From NCBI GenBank assembly GCA_009763385.1, contig VDCT01000326.1:1116001-1180000 (forward strand): a DNA stretch of 64,000 nucleotides. Reading direction: 5' to 3'. Origin of the DNA: Coix lacryma-jobi var. lacryma-jobi (taxonomy: Eukaryota > Streptophyta > Magnoliopsida > Poales > Poaceae). Below, one piece after another: positions 10,851 to 20,176 of the stretch (the first letter of the stretch is position 1; each line of letters begins with the position of its first letter). Below the pieces are notes generated by a model, which worked only from the letters and a program-made list of their open reading frames with translations, searched no databases and had not been told where the DNA came from. The position numbers and the translations under genes are program-made.

Positions 10851-11933
10851 CGATTCGTTTTCCGCCGTGCGCCCGAGCCCGAATGGGTTCTGCTGACCCA
10901 CGGGTCCCGCACGTCAGCCCCTTACCGGTCCATAGACCGAGTTCTCGCAAGCCAGCCGGGAGAAGTTAAATGTTTTTCTTTTTCGGTTTAATTTCCAGAG
11001 ATGCTTGTTATTTTTGTGTAGCCTGTTTTATAAATCCAAATGAAGTGCTTCCAGTTTTATTAGCTTTCTTATGAATAGATCTATCATGGGAAAATATGAA
11101 TGTATTTTTGATAACAGTTTATTTTACTGTTTTCATTTATTTCAGTTTATATGCTTTTGTTTAAATAAATGATTATAAGTGTTTTCTGGTTGAGATAATT
11201 CCTGGAAAATTTTGTGTAAGTTTATTATACTGTTTGGCACCTGTGAAAAATATATGATGCACTAGTTTATGTAGAAAAAAGTTACTGTTATAGTTAAAAG
11301 TCTCTTTTTGCTGATTTCTTAGAATAAGTGTTAAGGTGCTTTATATGTTGAAATAAAATATGGGAAAATTTGTACAGTCTTGGTGTGTCATGAAGAGTCT
11401 GAGAAAAATATAAACTTGATCTGTTTTATGGAAAAACTTGTAGTTGCTTTACAACTGTGCTTTTCTGTATAGATCTTTAGAAATTCATGTAAGAAAATAT
11501 ATGATGGTTCTGGTCGTGGAACTTTCTGGATAAATATGAAATGTGAAGTAGAATCTGGGAAAAATAGGAAATAGAGCTATGCACTCTTTTACAGTAGGGT
11601 TGTAGTTCAAAGTACCTTTTTAGGCAGTTGCTTGTCATTTTTGTAGCTGCAGCTCTGTATTTTATCTTTGGCTGAAACTTGTTCAGTAGAGTCCATTAGG
11701 TGTTGTTGACTTTCTGGAATTTTTGTGGATTTTTCTGAGTCTAGAAAAATGCACTTGCAGTTCAATCGGAATTTCTTTTGATCTAATTAAAAGTGGAAAA
11801 GGGTGATTATTGGATTTTGTCTTATGAATTGAATAGTGTTGCCCCAATGTTAAAAGTGGTTCAACAAGTTGGCTTTGTTGGTTTGCAAGAGTTATTCTTT
11901 TCATGCCACTTCATCTTGCACCGCATTTATTGA

Positions 11934-12158
11934 ATTATAAATTCATCGCACGCAATAGGATCGACCCCGCCGGAGCTTCACCAAGAGCAGGAGCTAAACG
12001 CCGAGCCGGAGATCCAGGAGCTCCAGCAGTCGGAGGAAGTCGACCCCGTCCACGACACTAACCTGCCTGAGTGCCCCTCCCACGAGGCCTCAGTTTTCAC
12101 TCAAGGCAAGCCCCGGAGCATTCTAAGTCTCCCAGTTTTTGCAATTAATTTACTTTGA
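11934..12158 (+). other. coding-like island in the chromovirus LTR
   Basis: An island with GC-rich third positions in AT-rich LTR sequence. It is open from 11934 to a TGA at 12156-12158 and encodes an acidic Glu/Gln-rich stretch (contains EIQELQQSEE). There is no ATG. The left side follows CGCAATAG, an acceptor-like AG, so it could be an internal exon of an LTR-initiated transcript. It is repeated at about 22965-23189. It might instead be chance; no protein family is recognised. Confidence 0.35.
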
Positions 12159-13147
12159 GTCCTTTTATATTGTGATGCATTAGGTATAGGAGTTGATTGA
12201 ATCCTATTTGTTGCATTACCATTCCTTGATTATTGATTATTACCTGCCTTGTTATCCTGCTACTGCTTAATCATGTAGAATTGCTTAGCCTGCTTAATAA
12301 AAGTAGTAGTTAAGGATGTTTCCGTAATACCCCGATGGGTATTTACCGGATCACGGTTGGCTATATTTGCTATCGTGGAAAAGAACCTGAGTAGTAATGA
12401 AATACGGTCAACTGGAAGGCAAGGCACAAGTTTGGAAACTTGGGGCAGTCCGTCCGTTGGATCGTGTAGGTTTGTATCGATGTTGGCCCTCGTTCATTTT
12501 TGAACGCGCCCTTTTACTTAGGGATATGTCGGTGCCGTAATCATCGACCCCAAAGCCGGTTAGAAGCTGTTCGGGCCGGTCTCAACCCGTGTCGTGCCCT
12601 CTAGTACGGAAGTTGCGATCTGCCGCGTGAGGCCATCGCCAGACTCTGATTGGGCGGTCCGTGCTTGAGCCGCGACGATTACCACCACGAACAAGCGTCG
12701 AGCGGTTGCCCAATGCATGGACCCGACGGGGAAAGTGTGGGCTGGTATTAAAGGTCTTTCACCAGCTGGTTTGGAATTCGATTCGAGTCGCCGTCTCCCC
12801 CGGTTAGTGGGAAACTATGGCGAGCTTCACCACGATACAACTCCATGTGATGTTTAAAGGTTCAACTAAAATGTGGATAAGTCAACTGGATATGGTTATA
12901 TTATTGTTTGTTAGATTCAAGTGAGTGCTCTAGTACAGGTAGTAACCTAGAACTAAGGAGTAGGTTTAAAAGTAACAACTCATCATAATCATTAATTATC
13001 CCTTATCTGAATTTGAGCCTTCGCAACTAAAAGATCCCAGCTCCACCTCAAAAGCCTTGCATACCCTTGGAGTCTTTTATTTTCAGTTAGACGGGTAAGT
13101 CTAGCTGAGTACATCCCCGTACTCAGGGTTTATCCCGTTTGTTGCAG

Positions 13148-13300
13148 ATGGCCAGGTCTACTTTGGCTATTGTAAGCACTGCCTCTACCCAGTGGAAGGT
13201 GATGAGGAGTAGGCCCAGGGCAGGGTCGTCAAGAAGCTTTCCTCCTTCTTTTGCCAGACTGAGACTACTGGTGGCACACTATCTTAAAAAGGAGGAATGA
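13148..13300 (+). CDS. short ORF near the LTR 3' end (hypothetical)
   Basis: ATG at 13148 to TGA at 13298-13300, 50 codons, beginning MARSTLAIV and basic throughout (KVMRSRPRAG). The ATG immediately follows TTTGTTGCAG, a good 3' splice site. Just upstream are a perfect GTAAGT donor (13095-13100) and an 8-bp hairpin, CTGAGTAC/GTACTCAG at 13105-13112 and 13119-13126. It is duplicated at 24179-24331. No family is recognised; it may be a leader ORF or non-coding. Confidence 0.3.
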   Translation: MARSTLAIVSTASTQWKVMRSRPRAGSSRSFPPSFARLRLLVAHYLKKEE

Positions 13301-13638
13301 CTTGTGTTGAGTTGGTTTATCAAACAATGATTTATTTTGGACCACGTGTGTTGTGGTCGTGTTTTAAACTTATTCAAGCTTCCGCACTTTTAAACTCAAT
13401 ATTGTAATAACTCTGTTTTAAATTCCGCACTCTGATGTTTTAAATTCGATTTCGTTTCGCTGTGATGTATCTTTACGAATGTAACCTTGAACGATGCGAT
13501 CCTGTATGTTATGGTGTTAGAAATCCTTCGTGATTTCCGGACTACCGGGGTTATATGGGTTCAAGTATGAGTCGAAGTCAGACGGATTTGGCTAAGATAA
13601 TACTTGAGCTCTTATCGCCAGGTCGGTTCCGCCACAGC

Positions 13639-13650
13639 TGGTATCGGAGC
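13639..13650 (+). other. primer-binding site of the chromovirus
   Basis: TGGTATCGGAGC lies two bases after the 5' LTR end. It matches the TGGTATCAGAGC site complementary to initiator tRNA-Met used by most plant Ty3/gypsy elements, with one difference. Confidence 0.88.
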
Positions 13651-14365
13651 ATGGTTCAAGTGATTACCTTCGTAAAGAGCTATTTTCGAACTAAAATGGG
13701 TATTTCAAAACTATTTTCAAAAACTATTTTAATTACTAAGTGTGCCCAGTCTCGTCCTTAAGCCCTATACTAGGATTCAGGTGGCTTAACTGCTAACAGG
13801 GTTCAGGGTTTTGCTTCATGCTGGATTTTTATTTGCTGGTCCATTCTCGGGAAAAGAGAATGCGTCGATTGCGAAAACATGCATAAAATGATTTTGTGAG
13901 ATATGAGAGCATGACCGTCCAACCGTCGGTCTAGGTGAGAGTTCTTATACCAAGTATGTGCGAGCTCCACGCAGACACATATGAGGGTATCAATGATTTT
14001 AAGGGTGATTTCTATTGGTGCATGGTGTTTAGTATTGGCTTCTATGTATTTTGCGCATATTGGCCAATACTCAGTTGTTTTATCATTGGGAATTTTGTTG
14101 GGCTGAAATGAATCTTCTGCAGGTACACTAACTATGCGAACGAGTAGAACGTGTAGATAACGCATGAGAGATCGTTCTTGCCACCGACTAGAACGTTAGG
14201 ACTTACGAGTAATTAATAGTGAGTGAGAACGTAAGTACGATCATGCATCATGTTTAAATTCTTGCATTTACATTACCTCCCCTTAATTAAAAGTTGTCTC
14301 TTTTCTATAAAATTTGCCAACTTAATATCCGTCTCACGAGAGTTCGAAACCCTTTGTTTCTACAG
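13651..14365 (+). other. chromovirus leader
   Basis: Untranslated leader of about 715 bp between the PBS and the extra ORF, with only short upstream ATGs. It ends CCTTTGTTTCTACAG immediately before the ATG at 14366, a pyrimidine tract plus CAG that looks like a 3' splice site. Confidence 0.5.
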
Positions 14366-15352
14366 ATGGCCCGGACCAAGTTGACTGCTCGCAAGGCCAC
14401 CGGAGGCAGAGGAGTTCCGCGTCATCGCTTGGCCACCAAGCTGACCCGGAGGACGTTCCTGACCTACTTTGGGTTGCCGACGATCCTTTGGAGGATTTTG
14501 CAGGCCGTTGGCTACGAGGAAGGACAGGAGCCCAGATACTCATGGCAGAAGGAGATTTACGGGCAGGATTCCTTGGTCATGGTGGAGATCAAGGTCAAGG
14601 CTCTACCTGCTAAGCCCCACTGGACAGGATGGACAGAGATCACCAGAGGCACGTGTGCCAAGGATGGAGCTAACAGGGCAGCATATCGTGTGCTGAAGGA
14701 TATCATTGCCCGTTTCCCCGCCGACTTAGCCAGTGCGATGGCAGGAGTGTTTCCCCGTGGATCACTTTTCCCATTGCGCTGGAAGCAGACTCCAGAGTCA
14801 GCCTTGACAGGGAGCCCTGAGGAGCGTTTCTATTGCGAGACACCTGCGATGAGCGCCACTGGAGCTCTGTTGGGTGTATGTGAGAGTTTGGAGCACACTC
14901 TCGAGAGCGTGTCCTTCACCCTCACCGCCACCTACCAGAGCAAGAGGAAGCTTCAGGAGGACTTCGACGCTGAGGTTGTTCGTCTACAGGAGAGGATTCA
15001 GCAGCTCACGCTTGAGCGCGACGACGCCCGCACCACTGCCGCAGCTCAGTCTACCGCCAGGACAGTCGCCGAGCAGATGTACCTGACCGCATCTCTGCAG
15101 AGAGATGAGGCCCGTGCCGCACTTGACCACCTCAGAGAGGGAGCCCATCTTCTGGTTCAGCAGATCAACGCACAGCAGGTCTACATCGAGCAGCTCCACG
15201 AGGCCGTCCACGAGTTCCATCATGCAGCACAGGAGGCAGCAGCACCAGCAGCTCCCGCAGCAGAGGCCCCAGATCCCCAGGACGGAGAGGTTCTTGGTCC
15301 CGACGCCCCACCAGAGGAGGCTCATGCAGATGAGCCTATGATCGATGTTTGA
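14366..15352 (+). CDS. extra chromovirus ORF with histone-H3-tail-like N-terminus
   Basis: 328 aa, upstream of gag. After Met removal (Ala follows, so removal is expected) the N-terminus reads ARTKLTARKATGG, then PR and RLATK. This equals 17 of the first 23 residues of histone H3, allowing one inserted residue. R2, T3, K4, R8, K9 and T11 are kept; Q5, S10, K14 and K18 are changed. No histone fold follows. Residues about 70-118 (VEIKVKALP ... AKDGANRAAYRVLKDI) look like the strand-helix end of a dsRNA-binding-type domain (tentative). Residues about 193-290 are a charged coiled coil, and the tail is Ala/Pro/Glu-rich and acidic. I chose the ATG at 14366 rather than an upstream in-frame start because it gives the H3-like start and directly follows a splice-acceptor-like CAG. 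The ORF is intact. Extra ORFs are known in plant gypsy elements, but I do not recall a function for this one. Confidence 0.8.
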   Translation: MARTKLTARKATGGRGVPRHRLATKLTRRTFLTYFGLPTILWRILQAVGYEEGQEPRYSWQKEIYGQDSLVMVEIKVKALPAKPHWTGWTEITRGTCAKDGANRAAYRVLKDIIARFPADLASAMAGVFPRGSLFPLRWKQTPESALTGSPEERFYCETPAMSATGALLGVCESLEHTLESVSFTLTATYQSKRKLQEDFDAEVVRLQERIQQLTLERDDARTTAAAQSTARTVAEQMYLTASLQRDEARAALDHLREGAHLLVQQINAQQVYIEQLHEAVHEFHHAAQEAAAPAAPAAEAPDPQDGEVLGPDAPPEEAHADEPMIDV

Positions 15353-15716
15353 CATCGAGGACGCCGCATCCGCCGCTGGAGATCCCTGAGCGCTAGTTTG
15401 TTAGGGATCGTTTTCTTTTGTATAGCTTGAGCTTGCTCGCTAAGTGATGTAAGGATCCAAACATGTGATGGTTTTATGTTTAACTTATGATGGCATGTGA
15501 TGGCTTTTGGACAAAGTTCGGACTTCGATCCGGCACCTCTTTTATGGAAATCCGTCGTTTGCATGTCTAATTCCAAGCGATTATTCTGTGATGTTGTATG
15601 GAAAATGAGTAATTATACTTGGACGTGTGCTAAATTTCCGAATTTATGTACAGCACAGTATTTATTCATGATCGGTGTAACATCACCTAATGATTGCTTA
15701 TTCATGGGATATGCAG
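15353..15716 (+). other. spacer between the extra ORF and gag-pol
   Basis: 364 bp, non-coding. It ends ...GGATATGCAG directly before the gag-pol ATG, a second CAG|ATG arrangement as at 14366. It has no internal polypurine tract. Confidence 0.5.
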
Positions 15717-18700
15717 ATGCCGGCACACACCCGCAGCCAGCGTGGGCAGGGAGCAGGACCGGAGGAGAACTTGCCACCTCCCCCGCCGCCGCCAATGACG
15801 CCTGAAGCGTTCTTTGGACAGTTCCTAGGTAGCCAGAGGAACATGGAAGAAATGCAGAGGCACATGGAGGCCACCCTCCGCAACATCGCCAACAACACCG
15901 CGCAACAGCATCAGCAGCGCCAAGGCCCGGAGCCCAACCAGTATAGCTCCTACCGTGACTTCTTGGACACTCGTCCTCCAGTGTTCAAGGAAGCCACTGA
16001 GCCGCTCGAAGCTGATGAATGGCTCAACTCTATCACACAGAAGTTCCGTCTACTTCGTCTGACGGAAGAGCTTAAAGCGGAGTATGCCGCTCACATGTTG
16101 GAAGGACCCGCAGGTTTGTGGTGGACCCAGTACCGTGCATCTCTGCCAGTTAATGCACGTGTTACTTGGGATCAATTCTCTACTGCTATGCGCAACCACT
16201 ACATCCCTAGTGGTCTGATGGAAATGAAGATTGCCGAGTTCATGAGGTTGTCCCAGGGGACCAGGTCCGTATCAGAGTACCTCCACAGCTTCAACAATCT
16301 GGCTCGCTATGCCCCAGATTTTGTAAATACTGAGGCCAAGAAGATTGCCAGTTTCAAGCGTGGCATGAATGCCACAATGCTATCCAAGATGGGTAACAGT
16401 CACCGCACCACCTTTAGTGACTTCGTCAGTGACTGTCTCAACCAAGAGGCCTATGACAGCCGGCTAGCAATAGAGACACGCCGTCGTGCGAACGAAGGAG
16501 GTTCGTCCCAGCAGAGGACCACTTTCGGAGCACGCGCCCCGTACCGCCCGCCTGTCACTGGAGCAAGGTACCGTCCCCCACAGAGAAAGATCCCCACCAA
16601 CCGTCCCCGTCCTAGTTTCCAGAAGCCCTACACCGCCCCCATGATGCAAAGCAAGAGCAAAGCAGGAAATGCAGCAGGTTCCAGGACTCCGTACGTAATT
16701 GGCCCATGCTACAATTGTGGTCAAACCGGACACCTGTCACGTCAGTGCCCTCGACCGAAGAAGCAGTACACTCAGCCCCAGCCTCGTACCGGTCATGTGC
16801 ACCACACCACTGTGGAAGAAGTGCCAGAAGGAGAGCCTGTCACCGCTGGTACGTTCCTTGTTAATAACTATCCCGCCGTTGTGCTGTTTGATTCTGGAGC
16901 ATCACATTCTTTCATAAGTGAGAGTTTTGTTTTGAGAAGTAATCTTGAGTTGATAGAGTTAGACCGGGGATATCAGATAAGTTCCGCCGGAGCCGTTCTC
17001 TCCGCGCGAAAAATGGCTAAAGGAGTAGAAATGACCTTTGGGGATAAAAAGGCCATAGTGGACCCCATAGTCATTCCTGGTCTAGGTCTGGATGTAATCT
17101 TGGGTATGGGTTGGATGAAACTATGGAAGGTTAATCTAGACACCGCAGAGAGAATAGTGTCCATGGTTAGTCCCAGGAATGGATCTTCTTTCAGGTTCAA
17201 GTTACCCCGAAACCCCCATGAGATTGGAGTGTTGTTCAATATCACGGCAAAACAGATAGCTGAGATCCCAGTAGTATGTGAGTTTCCGGATGTCTTTCCT
17301 GATGAGTTGCCTGGACTACCGCCAGATAGGGATGTGGAGTTTGCTATCGAGTTAATCCCTGGAACGGCACCCATATCACGAAGACCGTATAGAATGCACG
17401 CCAAAGAGTTAGCAGAGCTTAAGATTCAATTGCAAGAGCTTTTGGATAAAGGTTTGATACGCCCTAGTTCGTCGCCTTGGGGATGTCCCGCTATCTTTGT
17501 GAAAAAGAAAGATAAGACTCTGAGGATGTGTGTGGATTATAGGCCGCTTAATGCAGTAACTATAAAGAATAAGTACCCCTTACCCCGGATTGACGTCTTG
17601 TTTGATCAGTTGTCTAAAGCAAAAGTGTTCTCCAAAATCGACCTAAGGTCAGGTTACCATCAGATCAAGATCAGACATGAGGACATACCAAAAACAGCTT
17701 TCTCTACTAGATATGGACTGTACGAGTATCTGGTTATGTCTTTTGGGTTGACTAATGCACCGGCACATTTCATGTACCTGATGAATTCCGTCTTCATGCC
17801 AGAGTTGGACAAGTTTGTCGTAGTGTTCATCGATGATATTTTGGTATACTCTGAGAATGAGAAGGATCATGCTGAGCATCTACAAGTTGTTCTGACCCGA
17901 CTTAGAGAGCATAAGTTGTATGCTAAGTTCAGTAAGTGTGAGTTTTGGTTGAAGAAGGTACTTTTCCTTGGTCATATCCTTTCGGAGGAAGGAATCTCCG
18001 TAGACCCTTCTAAAGTACAGGAAGTTATGGATTGGCAAGCACCTACCACCGTACACGAGGTTCGCAGCTTCTTAGGTTTGGCAGGATATTACCGTCGGTT
18101 TATTCCGGATTTTTCAAGAATAGCCAAGCCTATGACCCGTTTGACACAGAAGAACAAGAAGTTCGAATGGACTCCAGAGTGTGAAACAGCTTTCCGCACT
18201 CTGCGAACGTTGTTGACTTCCGCACCAGTTTTGGCTCAGCCAAACTTGGAGGAACCTTTTGATGTGTTTTGTGACGCATCTAAAGTGGGACTCGGATGTG
18301 TACTCATGCAAAATGGAAGAGTTATCGCCTATGCTTCTCGTCAGTTGAGACCACACGAAGAGAATTACCCCACTCATGATTTGGAATTAGCAGCCGTCGT
18401 GCATGCACTCAAGATATGGAGACATTACCTTATGGGAAATCTATGTCATGTGTACACGGATCATAAAAGTCTGAAGTATATCTTCACCCAGCCGGAGTTG
18501 AACATGAGGCAGAGAAGATGGTTAGAATTAATAAAGGATTACAACCTGGAAGTGCATTACCACCCTGGAAAAGCGAATGTTGTAGCTGATGCCTTGAGTC
18601 GAAAGACTCATTGCAACTCTCTACAACCACTGTTGGAAGATGGATTTAATCTTATGCACCCTATCATGTTAAACAATATCACTCTTCAGTGCACCTTAGA

Positions 18701-20141
18701 AAGTGACATCATCGAGAGACAGAAGTCCGATGCAGAAATCTGTCAGATAAAGAAGAGGTTAGAAACCAATAGTTCTTTGAACTTCAGGACTGATAATCAG
18801 GGAATCTTGTGGTATAACCAGAGGTTAGTCGTTCCTAAGGATGCAGAGCTGAAAGGAAGAATTCTGGGTGAAGCTCACAATTCAAAGTTGTCTATCCACC
18901 CAGGAAGTAGTAAGATGTACCAGGGTTTGAAAACCAGATATTGGTGGTCGAAGATGAAGAAAGAGGTCGCAGCCTACGTGGCCAGATGTGATACATGCTG
19001 CAGGATAAAAGCTATACACCTGAGACCTGCAGGACTGTTACAACCGTTGTCCATCCCAGAGTGGAAGTGGGAAGAGATCAGTATGGACTTTATCACCGGA
19101 CTTCCCACTACTCAGAAAGGGAATGATTCAATTTGGGTTATTGTGGATCGGTTATCTAAAGTGGCTCACTTCATACCAGTCAAAACTACCCACCGACCGC
19201 ATCAGTATGCAGACCTGTACATACAGAATGTCTTGAGATTGCATGGGATTCCAAAAAGGATTGTCTCTGATAGAGGACCCCAGTTCATAGCACGTTTTTG
19301 GGAACAGTTGCACAAGGAATTAGGAACCAAGTTGGTAAGAAGTTCCGCCTACCACCCCCAAACCGCAGGGCAAACGGAGAGAGTAAATCAGATTCTAGAA
19401 GATATCCTGAGAGCTTGTGTCTTGTCTTCAGGAGAGTCATGGGAGAAATGGTTACCCCTTGCTGAGTTTTCATATAATAACAGTTATCAAGAAAGTATAA
19501 AAATGGCACCTTTTGAGGTTCTATATGGACGAAGATGCAGGACCCCAGTAAATTGGGTTGAGTCTGGAGATAGAGGATTCTATGGGTCCGATTATGTAAA
19601 AGATGCCGAGGAAATTGTGCGAACAGTACAGCAACATATCAAGGTAGCACAGTCTCGACAAAAGAGTTATGCTGACACCCGAAGGAGACCTTTGGAATTT
19701 CAAGTTGGAGACTATGTGTATCTCAAGGTTTCACCTATGAGAAAGGTCCAACGCTTTGGAATTAAAAAGAAGCTAGCACCTCGATATGTGGGACCTTACC
19801 AGATCATAGCAAAGAAGGGAAAAGTGGCATATGAAGTGCAGTTACCCCCAGTGATGAGTGCAGTTTTCCCGGTGTTCCACGTATCACAGCTGAAGAAATG
19901 CCTTCGAGTTCCCGAACAAGAGGAAGTTCGAGTCCCGGATGTCACGATCAGATCAGATCTGGAGTACTACGAACAACCTAAGGAGATTTTGGATACCAAG
20001 ACTCGAGAGACTCGTAACCGAACAGTGAAGACTTACAAGATTCTCTGGAGTAATCACGGACCCAACGATGCTACATGGGAAACCGAGGAGTACCTAAGCG
20101 TAAACTACCCCGCTTTTTATAAAGATTGGTACGTAACTTAA
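15717..20141 (+). CDS. gag-pol: chromovirus Gag-Pol polyprotein with chromodomain
   Basis: One uninterrupted 1,474-aa frame starting MPAHTRSQRG. In order: proline-rich start; Gag capsid-type domain (about residues 85-190); CCHC zinc knuckle CYNCGQTGHLSRQC (331-344); aspartic protease DSG (392-394); reverse transcriptase with FIDD (704-707); RNase H (about 847-960, begins FDVFCDAS); integrase zinc-binding HHCC (His near 1054); integrase core D1124, D1185, E1221 (35 residues between the second D and E); GPY/F motif (about 1359); C-terminal chromodomain (about 1415-1474, with ILWSNH and ATWE). All catalytic residues checked are present. It makes the particle, copies the RNA and integrates the cDNA; the chromodomain is expected to bias integration to methylated-H3 chromatin. 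A single gag-pol frame without a shift is usual for chromoviruses. Confidence 0.96.
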   Translation: MPAHTRSQRGQGAGPEENLPPPPPPPMTPEAFFGQFLGSQRNMEEMQRHMEATLRNIANNTAQQHQQRQGPEPNQYSSYRDFLDTRPPVFKEATEPLEADEWLNSITQKFRLLRLTEELKAEYAAHMLEGPAGLWWTQYRASLPVNARVTWDQFSTAMRNHYIPSGLMEMKIAEFMRLSQGTRSVSEYLHSFNNLARYAPDFVNTEAKKIASFKRGMNATMLSKMGNSHRTTFSDFVSDCLNQEAYDSRLAIETRRRANEGGSSQQRTTFGARAPYRPPVTGARYRPPQRKIPTNRPRPSFQKPYTAPMMQSKSKAGNAAGSRTPYVIGPCYNCGQTGHLSRQCPRPKKQYTQPQPRTGHVHHTTVEEVPEGEPVTAGTFLVNNYPAVVLFDSGASHSFISESFVLRSNLELIELDRGYQISSAGAVLSARKMAKGVEMTFGDKKAIVDPIVIPGLGLDVILGMGWMKLWKVNLDTAERIVSMVSPRNGSSFRFKLPRNPHEIGVLFNITAKQIAEIPVVCEFPDVFPDELPGLPPDRDVEFAIELIPGTAPISRRPYRMHAKELAELKIQLQELLDKGLIRPSSSPWGCPAIFVKKKDKTLRMCVDYRPLNAVTIKNKYPLPRIDVLFDQLSKAKVFSKIDLRSGYHQIKIRHEDIPKTAFSTRYGLYEYLVMSFGLTNAPAHFMYLMNSVFMPELDKFVVVFIDDILVYSENEKDHAEHLQVVLTRLREHKLYAKFSKCEFWLKKVLFLGHILSEEGISVDPSKVQEVMDWQAPTTVHEVRSFLGLAGYYRRFIPDFSRIAKPMTRLTQKNKKFEWTPECETAFRTLRTLLTSAPVLAQPNLEEPFDVFCDASKVGLGCVLMQNGRVIAYASRQLRPHEENYPTHDLELAAVVHALKIWRHYLMGNLCHVYTDHKSLKYIFTQPELNMRQRRWLELIKDYNLEVHYHPGKANVVADALSRKTHCNSLQPLLEDGFNLMHPIMLNNITLQCTLESDIIERQKSDAEICQIKKRLETNSSLNFRTDNQGILWYNQRLVVPKDAELKGRILGEAHNSKLSIHPGSSKMYQGLKTRYWWSKMKKEVAAYVARCDTCCRIKAIHLRPAGLLQPLSIPEWKWEEISMDFITGLPTTQKGNDSIWVIVDRLSKVAHFIPVKTTHRPHQYADLYIQNVLRLHGIPKRIVSDRGPQFIARFWEQLHKELGTKLVRSSAYHPQTAGQTERVNQILEDILRACVLSSGESWEKWLPLAEFSYNNSYQESIKMAPFEVLYGRRCRTPVNWVESGDRGFYGSDYVKDAEEIVRTVQQHIKVAQSRQKSYADTRRRPLEFQVGDYVYLKVSPMRKVQRFGIKKKLAPRYVGPYQIIAKKGKVAYEVQLPPVMSAVFPVFHVSQLKKCLRVPEQEEVRVPDVTIRSDLEYYEQPKEILDTKTRETRNRTVKTYKILWSNHGPNDATWETEEYLSVNYPAFYKDWYVT

Positions 20142-20162
20142 ATCTCGGGACGAGATTTCTTT

Positions 20163-20175
20163 AAGGGGGGAAGGG
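20163..20175 (+). other. polypurine tract of the chromovirus
   Basis: AAGGGGGGAAGGG lies just upstream of the 3' LTR (starts 20177). This is the expected primer for plus-strand DNA synthesis. Confidence 0.88.
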
Positions 20176-20176
20176 C

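Larger units (their letters stand above)
9146..13636 (+). repeat. 5' LTR of the chromovirus
   Basis: 4,491 bp, starts TGTGACACCC and ends CCACA, almost identical to 20177-24667. It is mosaic. An AT-rich start is followed by a very GC-rich gene-like segment at about 9480-10960. That segment contains a 67-bp tandem repeat and a splice-donor-like AAG|GTGAGAAC at about 10190. A long AT-rich stretch follows, then a coding-like island at 11934-12158 and a conserved-looking GC-balanced segment at 12300-13300. The exact promoter was not located; a weak TATAAAT is at about 9325. Confidence 0.93.

Noticed and set aside
9401..10991. Overlapping open frames on both strands in the GC-rich part of the chromovirus LTR (and 20444-22022)
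   Set aside because: Very GC-rich sequence with a 67-bp repeat gives stop-free frames in most frames at once. Compositions are Pro/Ala/Arg/Ser with no domain, and no single frame stands out.
14366..15352. Is this a histone H3 gene or pseudogene?
   Set aside because: Only the first 25 or so residues resemble H3. No histone fold follows, the length is 328 aa, and the rest is a different, intact protein.
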